A program made the translations under genes and the position numbers. The notes beneath the pieces were generated by a model. It was not told where the DNA came from, made no database searches, and saw nothing but the letters and a program-made list of their open reading frames with translations. DNA of 64,000 nt from Adhaeribacter pallidiroseus (GTDB lineage: Bacteria > Bacteroidota > Bacteroidia > Cytophagales > Hymenobacteraceae): positions 4,588,001-4,652,000 of the forward strand of contig NZ_QASA01000001.1 of assembly GCF_003340495.1 (NCBI RefSeq). The letters are read 5' to 3'. This document shows positions 57,639 to 64,000 of the stretch, piece after piece. Every line of letters begins with the position of its first letter. Position 1 is the stretch's first letter.

Positions 57639-57977
57639 ATGTCTATTACTCCCGCAAACCCTAATTGCTCCGTCGAAATAATCCGGTATACCATACCAGA
57701 GGCGCAACAAACCGCTTTCGAAAATGCCTATACCCAAGCAGGCCTTTTACTCCGTGACTCACCTTACTGTTTAGGCTACGAATTAATTAAAGGCGTAAAC
57801 GAACCGGCAAACTACCTGCTTACCATTTACTGGACTTCGGTGTCCGATCATTTAAACGACTTCCGGAAAAGTGCCGCCTTTGGAGCTTTTTTTAATTTAG
57901 TAAAGCCTTTCTATGCGCAGATTCAGGAAATGAAACATTACGAACCAACCAGCCTGAATTGGCAAAGAGAATCATAG
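57639..57977 (+). CDS. Antibiotic-biosynthesis-monooxygenase (ABM) fold protein
   Basis: A 112-residue protein; ATG 57639 was chosen because the upstream part of the frame overlaps the reductase gene. It reads CSVEIIRYTIPEAQQTAFEN, AYTQAGLLLRDSPYCLGYEL and HLNDFRKSAAFGAFFNLVKPFY, then QIQEMKHYEPT. This is a dimeric alpha+beta-barrel ABM protein, a relative of the one at 26969 but not a close copy. It probably belongs to the same transcript as the reductase before it, under HxlR control. Confidence 0.82.
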   Translation: MSITPANPNCSVEIIRYTIPEAQQTAFENAYTQAGLLLRDSPYCLGYELIKGVNEPANYLLTIYWTSVSDHLNDFRKSAAFGAFFNLVKPFYAQIQEMKHYEPTSLNWQRES

Positions 57978-58088
57978 ATCTATCCGGCCCGTAAGAAAAG
58001 CAATAACCGAACAAACGTTTTTGTAAAACCCTTATAACTCTTTCGGTAAATACCAGTACATGGCATAGGGCCCTAAAAACCCGTGTGC

Positions 58089-59405
58089 ATGATTGATGTT
58101 TTAATTATTGGTGCCGGCGCGGCCGGATTAATGGCCGCCCGCGAACTTACCAAACAAGGTTTACAAGTAACCGTTCTGGAAGCCCGTAATCGCCTGGGCG
58201 GTCGCGTCTATACCCAGCAGCCCGATAACTTCTCCATTCCCGTAGAAGCCGGGGCTGAGTTTGTGCACGGCGATTTGCCACTGACCCAAGCTTTATTTCA
58301 GGAAGCGCCAGTTGCCTTGCATTTACTGGACGGCAAAAACTACCAGGTACTCCGGGGCGTATTAAAAGAATCCGAAGAATTTATTCCTGATTTCGAGGAA
58401 TTACTCACGCGGCTTGAAAAGCTGGAACAAGACCTGCCGTTTGTTGAATTTTTAAAAAAATACCTGCCCGAAGAAGAATACCGGGAACTGCGGGAGGGCG
58501 TTACCCGCTTTGCCGAGGGCTACGATGCCGCCGATATTAACCGGGCCAGTACATTTGCGCTCCGCACCGAGTGGCAAACCGATGGCGCCGCTAACTCGTA
58601 CCATCCGGCTGGTGGCTACAGTCAAATAATAGAATTATTAGCTCACCAGGTACAAGCTGCCGGCGGCACCATACTAACCACCACACCCGTACAAGAAATA
58701 ACTTGGCAACCTCACCACGTACAAGTTAAAACCACTACCGGTGCCACCTACCTAGCTTATAAAGTTTTAATTACCGTACCTTTAGGCGTATTGCAAGCCA
58801 ATGCGGAGGAAGAAGGTTCTATTCGTTTTTCACCGGAATTACCTCACAGACAAAAAGCCTTGGCGGCGTTAGGATTTGGAGCCGTTATTAAAATTTTGCT
58901 GGAATTTAAATCGCCTTTTTGGGAAGAAAAAACGGAAAACGCAGCGGTAAAACAGAAAATGCCCGAGCTGGCGTTTTTGTTTACCGATGCCTCGGCCATT
59001 GCGGCCTGGTGGACGCAGCTTCCTAACCAAACGCCCGTTCTTACCGGCTGGATAGCTGGCACCGAAGCAGAAAAACGCCGGCAATCCTCCGCTAATAACC
59101 TCATTGCCGAAGCTCTGGAAACCCTGGCCTTTCTTTTTACTACTACTACCGCCTTTTTACAAGAACAATTAGTGGCTAGCCAGGTATATAATTGGGCCGC
59201 CGACCCTTTTGCCCGGGGCGCTTACGCGTATGCTACGGTAAATGGCGCGGTGGCCCAGCAAACCTTACGTATGCCGGAAGCCAATACCTTGTATTTTGCC
59301 GGTGAAGCCTTTTACGAAGGACCGGCCATCGGCACCGTAGAAGCCGCCCTGGTGAGTGGAACAGAAGCCGCTTCATATATAATTAACTCATTTTCTGATA
59401 AATAG
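58089..59405 (+). CDS. FAD-dependent amine oxidase
   Basis: A 438-residue flavoprotein; ATG 58089 is preferred over an in-frame GTG six bases upstream. It opens with MIDVLIIGAGAAGLMAAREL (FAD Rossmann loop), continues VTVLEARNRLGGRVYT and VEAGAEFVHGDLP, and ends with NTLYFAGEAFYEGPAIGTVEAALVSG, where the FAGE motif closes the FAD site. This is the monoamine oxidase / polyamine oxidase / phytoene-desaturase-like family; YHPAGGYSQIIELLA is also typical. It follows the ABM gene by 111 bases, so co-transcription is uncertain. Substrate unknown. Confidence 0.92.
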   Translation: MIDVLIIGAGAAGLMAARELTKQGLQVTVLEARNRLGGRVYTQQPDNFSIPVEAGAEFVHGDLPLTQALFQEAPVALHLLDGKNYQVLRGVLKESEEFIPDFEELLTRLEKLEQDLPFVEFLKKYLPEEEYRELREGVTRFAEGYDAADINRASTFALRTEWQTDGAANSYHPAGGYSQIIELLAHQVQAAGGTILTTTPVQEITWQPHHVQVKTTTGATYLAYKVLITVPLGVLQANAEEEGSIRFSPELPHRQKALAALGFGAVIKILLEFKSPFWEEKTENAAVKQKMPELAFLFTDASAIAAWWTQLPNQTPVLTGWIAGTEAEKRRQSSANNLIAEALETLAFLFTTTTAFLQEQLVASQVYNWAADPFARGAYAYATVNGAVAQQTLRMPEANTLYFAGEAFYEGPAIGTVEAALVSGTEAASYIINSFSDK

Positions 59406-59908
59406 AATTAATTAGCGCAAGTTAGCGTTTCTATGTTAACTCGTAAGTAATAGCGGTTTACCCGGACATACATCCGTATAAAATACATTTTTTAAAAAAT
59501 TGCCGAAATGATAACAACCACAGATATTACCCGGGGAAAATACGGAAAAGGTACAAGAAAGTACGGCAAATATACCATTAACTGAACTATCTGATACAAG
59601 CTGTTGTAAGGCCTATACATTATTTATCCGGTCAGCTTATCATCTATGTTATTGGAAAAGAACATATTTCGGAATATCTCTTATTACCACACCCACTAGG
59701 AGAAAGTAAAGCATCGTTACTCTAATCGGTACTTGTTTATGAAAGACGAAAAACTCATGGACGATTATAGTTCCTGGATCGAAGCCTGTAAACACGGCCT
59801 GCAATTATTTAACCTCGATCACTTTTTTATAAAATATGGCTCGTAGCCTTCTTTACATTTAAGTTCACCAAGACTATTCTTAGTATAAATTTTTAAAAAT
59901 ATCCCATT
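59406..59908. other. Intergenic spacer with two doubtful short frames
   Basis: A 503-base stretch before the response regulator. It contains a 25-codon frame at 59508-59585 (weak, basic) and a 35-codon frame at 59739-59846 (see entry). No terminator hairpin or promoter consensus was recognised. Confidence 0.4.
59739..59846 (+). CDS. Possible 35-residue protein
   Basis: Reads MKDEKLMDDYSSWIEACKHG and ends HFFIKYGS, from ATG 59739 to TAG 59846. Composition is unlike surrounding noncoding sequence and the N-terminus is plausible, but there is no ribosome site and no family. It precedes the response-regulator gene by 62 bases in the same direction. Confidence 0.35.
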   Translation: MKDEKLMDDYSSWIEACKHGLQLFNLDHFFIKYGS

Positions 59909-60550
59909 ATGAAAATTATAATAGCTGACGACCACAAAATTATCCGGGATGGTATTAAATCTTTATTGCAGCAAGAACAGGAATTTAATGTAATTGCCGA
60001 AGCGGCTAACGGTCAGGAACTGGTAGAACTTTTAGCTACGCAACCCGCCGATGTAATTGTAATGGACATAAACATGCCGGTTATGGATGGGTATAAAGCT
60101 ACGGCCTATGTAAAAGAACACTATCCGGCAACCCGGATTTTAGCTTTATCGATGCTGGACCAGGAGTGCTACGTGCGTCAGATTTTAGCCATGGGTGCTT
60201 TAGGTTACGTGGTAAAAAATTGCAGCCGCGAAGAGCTTGTTTTTGCCCTTAAAAGCGTAGGCGCCGGCAATCCATTTATCTGCTCGGAGCTAGCCTACAA
60301 ACTCCTGGAAAACCCCGAAAACCCCTTGGCCAAAGAAGAGCCTGTAGTGGAGCAGGAAGCTTTAAGCAAGTGTGAGCTTAATGTTTTACGCCTGATTGCC
60401 GAAGGCTATACCAACGCCGAAATCGCCGAAAAACTATTCAACAGCAAACGTACTATTGAATCGCACCGGCAAAATCTCTTAGCCAAAACGCATTCTAAAA
60501 ACACGGCTGCCCTTATCAAATACGCCTTGGTTCACCACCTGATAGAGTAA
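59909..60550 (+). CDS. NarL/FixJ-family response regulator without a nearby kinase
   Basis: A 213-residue two-domain regulator. The receiver domain has IIIADDHKIIRDGIKSLL, VIVMDINMPVMDG with the phosphorylated Asp53, and YVVKNCS with the conserved Lys near 105. The C-terminal LuxR-type helix-turn-helix shows LSKCELNVLRLIAEGYTNAE and KLFNSKRTIESHRQNLLAKT. It binds DNA and is normally switched on by a histidine kinase, none of which lies within this window. A 21-bp-stem terminator closes the gene, so it is a single-gene unit. Confidence 0.92.
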   Translation: MKIIIADDHKIIRDGIKSLLQQEQEFNVIAEAANGQELVELLATQPADVIVMDINMPVMDGYKATAYVKEHYPATRILALSMLDQECYVRQILAMGALGYVVKNCSREELVFALKSVGAGNPFICSELAYKLLENPENPLAKEEPVVEQEALSKCELNVLRLIAEGYTNAEIAEKLFNSKRTIESHRQNLLAKTHSKNTAALIKYALVHHLIE

Positions 60551-60586
60551 AATAAAAATTACTGGCAAATAGCCACCCGAATATTT

Positions 60587-60639
60587 AAAGCCTTGCCCGG
60601 TAAATTTTAAAAATTTACCGGGCAAGGCTTTGTTTTTTT
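60587..60639 (+). terminator. Terminator of the response regulator, 21-bp perfect stem
   Basis: The arm 60587-60607 (core GCCTTGCCCGG) is the exact reverse complement of 60611-60631 (core CCGGGCAAGGC), separated by TAA and followed by a T run to 60639. It lies 37 bases past the stop. Confidence 0.9.
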
Positions 60640-60687
60640 GGGGATGTTAGCCCACATTAGATTTAAAATTATTATCTCTAAACTTCT

Positions 60688-61257
60688 ATGAAAACGTACT
60701 TATTACTTGTTGTACTAATTATGGTAACTGTAACAAGTTGCCATGAATCAGCTGTAGCTCCTCAAGAGGATCTTTCCTTATTAAATAACAAGTTTCATGG
60801 AAAATACAAGATAGTAACTTCCACCAGCAACATAGCCGTAGATATTAATCGGGATGGAAAAGCATCCACTGACTTAATGCAGGAGATTGATTACCTAACA
60901 GAAGCGGAACTGGATATTCGTATCTATCCGAAAAACAATAACAGTAACAGTAAGCATTTTTTGTTTTCGCAGTTATGGCAGCAGCAATTCATTTCACCCA
61001 ATACAACAGATACTGTAATCAACTATGCTTTACAAGGTGTAGTAAGATCCTTTGAATTCAGTCAAAACCTAGATAGAATTCTTGTATCGCCGGATGAAAA
61101 CCAAGTAGATTTAAAGCTCTTTCCATTACCTGATACCGTTACCATTGTAGCCAAAGAACAAATAGAAGTAGTCATGCAAAAGCTTATTTACACCACTAAT
61201 GGCTGGAAATCATTAACCATTACCACTTTATACAAAAGGTATACAAAAACAACTTAA
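60688..61257 (+). CDS. Hypothetical lipoprotein, AT-richer than neighbours
   Basis: A 189-residue protein with a lipoprotein signal (LLLVVLIMVTVTSC, Cys near residue 18). The mature part is soluble and beta-rich in appearance (HGKYKIVTSTSNIAVDINRD; ELDIRIYPKNNN) and contains no Cys motif or recognised domain. Base composition is more AT-rich than the genes on either side. It has no operon partner. A surface or periplasmic role is all that can be said. Confidence 0.75.
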   Translation: MKTYLLLVVLIMVTVTSCHESAVAPQEDLSLLNNKFHGKYKIVTSTSNIAVDINRDGKASTDLMQEIDYLTEAELDIRIYPKNNNSNSKHFLFSQLWQQQFISPNTTDTVINYALQGVVRSFEFSQNLDRILVSPDENQVDLKLFPLPDTVTIVAKEQIEVVMQKLIYTTNGWKSLTITTLYKRYTKTT

Positions 61258-61381
61258 CGAGATAACGTGTACGAACACCTATTAAAAAACACGATGCCCT
61301 TTTTAGCGCAGCTAATGTACTAGCAATAACGCTTACCGGTCTTAAAAACTTGACCGAAGTTAAGTGCGTAACTAGCTTATT

Positions 61382-61786
61382 ATGACCAATAGCAGTAACT
61401 CCGCCAAGTTCAGCCACACCATTCAGGTACAGGCAGAAGATATTGATTTGCTGGGGCACGTGAATAATGTGGTTTACCTACGCTGGGTACAGGAAGTAGC
61501 CACCGCGCATTGGCACTACGCGGCCACTGAAAATTTAAAAAAATTGTACTTATGGGTAGTGCTTCGCCACGAGATTGATTATTTACGGCCCGCTTTTTTA
61601 ACCGACCAGATTCAGGGATTTACCTGGGTAGGCGAGCACCAGGGCGCCAAGTTCGACCGGTTTGTAACTTTGTACCGGGCCGGCTCCGAGCAATTACTTG
61701 CCTCGGCCAAAACTACCTGGTGTTTACTCGACGCAACTACTCTGCGCCCCAAACGCATTGATCAGGATATACTGGCCATTCTTTAA
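61382..61786 (+). CDS. Hotdog-fold acyl-CoA thioesterase
   Basis: A 134-residue thioesterase of the 4HBT/FcbC type. The active-site stretch is VQAEDIDLLGHVNNVVYLRWVQEVATAHW, with the catalytic Asp/Glu and HVNN loop; DYLRPAFLTDQIQGFTWVG and KFDRFVTLYRAGSEQLLASA follow. These enzymes release CoA from short or aromatic acyl-CoAs and are housekeeping in many bacteria. The gene is read alone, 124 bases after the lipoprotein gene and 121 before the GH43 gene. Confidence 0.88.
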   Translation: MTNSSNSAKFSHTIQVQAEDIDLLGHVNNVVYLRWVQEVATAHWHYAATENLKKLYLWVVLRHEIDYLRPAFLTDQIQGFTWVGEHQGAKFDRFVTLYRAGSEQLLASAKTTWCLLDATTLRPKRIDQDILAIL

Positions 61787-61907
61787 TTATTTGTTATTTT
61801 GACATTTATTTTTTAAGAAAAAAGAAATATCCTTTATTCTTTTCCATCTTTTACTTTAACTTCCCGGTTTGAGCAAGACACTTGTATTTACTTAAACCCC
61901 TTTTTAT

Positions 61908-63020
61908 ATGCTTCAGAAATACACCTACCCTATAATAATAGCGCTCAGCATTGCGGCGAGCGCCTGTCAAAGTAAAAAACCGGAGAAACAACCAGAAGCA
62001 GCCAACGCACAAACCACTCCCACCGAAGCCAGCGGCCCGCAATTTTTAAATAAACCGTTGATTACCGAAATTTACACGGCCGATCCTTCAGCGCACGTAT
62101 TTAACAATAAAATTTACATCTACCCTTCGCACGATATCGAGTCGAACATTCCGCAAAACGACAACGGCGACCATTTTGCCATGCGCGATTATCATATTTT
62201 ATCACAGGATAGTGTGGGTGGTAAAGTTACCGACCACGGCGTAGCTTTAGATATAAAAGATATTCCCTGGGCTGGTCGGCAATTGTGGGCTCCCGATGCC
62301 GCTTTTAAAGACGGCACTTATTTTTTATATTTTCCGGTAAAAGATAAAAACGATGTTTTCCGGATTGGGGTAGCTACCTCTAAATCCCCTACTGGTCCGT
62401 TTAAAGCTGATCCGAAACCGATTGAAGGCAGCTTTAGCATCGATCCGGCGGTTTTTAAAGATTCCGATGGCCAACATTATATGTATTTTGGCGGTATCTG
62501 GGGTGGTCAGTTACAAAAATGGGAGAATGGCAAATTTAACCCGGCTGGTTCTAAAACCGATTCGGGCAAAGAAAATGATCCGGCCATCAGCCCGAAAGTA
62601 GTAAAGTTAAGCGCCGACATGCACCAGTTTGCCGAACCCGTAAAAGATGTGCAGATTATAGACAAAGCGGGCAAGCCTTTACTTACCAAAGATCACGATC
62701 GTCGCTTTTTTGAGGCTTCCTGGATGCATAAATACAACGGCAAATACTACTTTTCGTATTCTACCGGCGACACGCATTACATTGCCTACGCTACCGGCGA
62801 CAACCCCTACGGTCCGTTTACTTACCAGGGTGTTATATTAAATCCGGTACTCGGCTGGACCAATCACCAATCCATCGTGCCATTCAGCGACAAATGGTAT
62901 TTATTTTACCACGACACCGAGTTATCCAAAGGTCAAACGCACTTGCGCAATATTAAGGTTACCGAACTCAAGCATAATCCGGATGGGACGATTGAAACCA
63001 TTACGGCTTATAAGGAATAG
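61908..63020 (+). CDS. Glycoside hydrolase family 43 lipoprotein
   Basis: A 370-residue enzyme on a lipoprotein anchor: AASAC places the modified Cys at about residue 20. The five-bladed propeller shows the base Asp in TADPSAHVFNN (near residue 59), the second Asp in FSIDPAVFKDSDGQHYMYFGG, and the acid Glu in FFEASWMHKYNGKYYFSYST. This matches GH43 beta-xylosidase / alpha-arabinofuranosidase-like enzymes. With the GH26 enzyme it suggests use of plant hemicellulose or seaweed polysaccharides. Surface or periplasmic location follows from the lipid anchor. Confidence 0.92.
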   Translation: MLQKYTYPIIIALSIAASACQSKKPEKQPEAANAQTTPTEASGPQFLNKPLITEIYTADPSAHVFNNKIYIYPSHDIESNIPQNDNGDHFAMRDYHILSQDSVGGKVTDHGVALDIKDIPWAGRQLWAPDAAFKDGTYFLYFPVKDKNDVFRIGVATSKSPTGPFKADPKPIEGSFSIDPAVFKDSDGQHYMYFGGIWGGQLQKWENGKFNPAGSKTDSGKENDPAISPKVVKLSADMHQFAEPVKDVQIIDKAGKPLLTKDHDRRFFEASWMHKYNGKYYFSYSTGDTHYIAYATGDNPYGPFTYQGVILNPVLGWTNHQSIVPFSDKWYLFYHDTELSKGQTHLRNIKVTELKHNPDGTIETITAYKE

Positions 63021-63524
63021 GTACTGGCGTGAAGAAATAACAATTTTTTAAATTCTCGAGGGTAATCTTGGTAGAATTGCCCTGTAGTGCTACTATGGCG
63101 CGGAAGTTACTCCCGTGCCTTATAAATTACTTTGAATAATCTTGTTCGCATAGCGGCGGCGATTGCTTTGGTTTCTAAGTGCAGTTGTTGCATTGCTGGA
63201 GTATTTGTTCTTTTTATCTTGATACAAAAAGAATCAACGAAAATCAAGACGCTAAAAACTCGCTGACCAACAAAACAGTTTAGCGTCAATCCTTGCACCT
63301 GGCTCAAGCTGTTTGTTGCATAGTAGACTGGCAAAATTTGTAAATTTAAAAATAAGGCTACTACTCACCATGTCATTCAGAAGGAACCTATTTGGCTACG
63401 CAGCGAAACAGCATAAGGGCGCTGGGGTATATAAAGGCGTATTTCTTAGAAAATCTGGAGACGAGCTGCTTGTCGAAACAAAACAGTTTTATTTGGGTTA
63501 AACCATCAAAAACAGTTTAGTATT
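63021..63524. other. Spacer with repeat-like sequence before msrA
   Basis: A 504-base stretch. Around 63370 the sequence reads TGTCATTCAGAAGGAACCTA, the kind of imperfect repeat found in many Bacteroidota spacers, and a 62-codon frame through it (63313-63501) has irregular composition. I see no promoter consensus or RNA gene. Confidence 0.45.
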
Positions 63525-64000
63525 ATGGAAAGCGAAAATCTAGAAAATAAATCCTACCAATTAGCCACCTTTGCCGGGGGCTGTTTTTGGTGCATGGTAA
63601 AACCCTTCGACCAATGGCCGGGCATTATAAAAGTAGTATCGGGTTATACCGGCGGCCACGTCGAAAATCCTACGTATGAACAAGTGTGTACCGACCGCAC
63701 CGGCCATTACGAAGCCGTGCAAATCACCTTCGACCCGAGTATTATTTCGTACGACGAAATTTTAACGGTATTTTGGCAATCGATTGACCCTACCGATGCG
63801 GGTGGCCAGTTCGGCGATCGGGGATCGTCGTACCAGACAGCCATTTTTTACCACAGCGAAGAACAAAAAGCGGCCGCTGAAAAGTCGAAAGAAGAATTAC
63901 AGAAAAACGGTCCGTTTGGGGGTTTGCCCATTGTAACGCCTATTTTACCGGCGAAGCCTTTCTACCTGGCCGAAAATTACCACCAAGATTACTACAAGAA
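63525..64000 (+). CDS. msrA: Peptide methionine sulfoxide reductase A (cut by window edge)
   Basis: Reads [20 protein letters not shown] from ATG 63525 and stays open to the window edge (158 complete codons). The catalytic motif GCFWC follows, then [32 protein letters not shown], and the substrate Tyr/Glu region [25 protein letters not shown]. The enzyme reduces S-methionine sulfoxide in proteins and free form. The missing end would hold the C-terminal resolving region; whether an MsrB domain is fused cannot be seen. Start ATG follows an AT spacer with no SD. Confidence 0.95.
   Translation, partial: MESENLENKSYQLATFAGGCFWCMVKPFDQWPGIIKVVSGYTGGHVENPTYEQVCTDRTGHYEAVQITFDPSIISYDEILTVFWQSIDPTDAGGQFGDRGSSYQTAIFYHSEEQKAAAEKSKEELQKNGPFGGLPIVTPILPAKPFYLAENYHQDYYK

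Noticed and set aside
59508-59585. 25-codon basic frame
   Set aside because: No ribosome site, no neighbour support, too short to separate from chance.
63313-63501. 62-codon plus-strand frame before msrA
   Set aside because: Composition and the CATTCAGAAGGAACC stretch look like a spacer repeat, with no start context and no family.

Overview
The window looks like a chromosomal piece of a Bacteroidota bacterium of the order Cytophagales. Adhaeribacter or another Hymenobacteraceae genus is my best guess, but that is inference. The support is a SusC-type TonB-linked receptor, a TonB receptor paired with a DUF4249 lipoprotein, a type IX secretion C-terminal domain, Bacteroidota-type promoters (TTTG-N19-TAnnTTTG) and nearly absent Shine-Dalgarno sites. 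No rRNA, tRNA, CRISPR array, prophage or transposase gene was seen.

Layout. 1-7.4 kb: a SusC receptor running off the left edge, then a divergent TonB receptor / DUF4249 / Kelch-like lipoprotein unit. 7.5-11.7 kb: a minus-strand hexuronate or ketodeoxygluconate module (SDR dehydrogenase, KDG kinase, KDPG aldolase, ExuT-like transporter). 11.9-15.9 kb: small conserved and unknown genes. 16-22 kb: a 1197-residue surface protein (degenerate metallophosphoesterase, kinase-like middle domain, Omp85-like barrel) and, nearby, a second gene that is essentially the middle domain alone. 22-24.5 kb: rpmH, rnpA and a CtpA-type protease behind a consensus promoter. 24.7-31.3 kb: two M61 peptidase paralogues, an ABM/cupin pair, a DMT-type membrane protein and a PfkB kinase. 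31.3-39 kb: NlpC/P60, DUF2147, Gre-like, gliding-motility-type, cytochrome oxidase III-like and DUF4920 proteins. 39-46 kb: ligA, dapA, an HMG-CoA-lyase-like / Fe-S protein pair and two AT-rich orphan genes, one framed by 61-bp inverted repeats. 45.7-51 kb: Ppx/GppA, ppk1 and gyrB. 51.6-64 kb: ammonium transporter, secreted alpha/beta hydrolase, GH26 and GH43 enzymes, an HxlR-controlled redox group, an orphan response regulator, and msrA cut by the right edge.

Taken together the genes fit a heterotrophic polysaccharide user: surface receptors and secreted glycosidases feed sugar-acid catabolism, surrounded by housekeeping genes. The most unusual items are the kinase-like domain found in two proteins at 16-22 kb, the inverted-repeat-bounded AT-rich gene at 42.8-43.8 kb, two short genes with strong Shine-Dalgarno sites in a lineage that rarely uses them, and an AT palindrome that recurs in most spacers. 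All domain calls are from reading the sequence; no database was searched.
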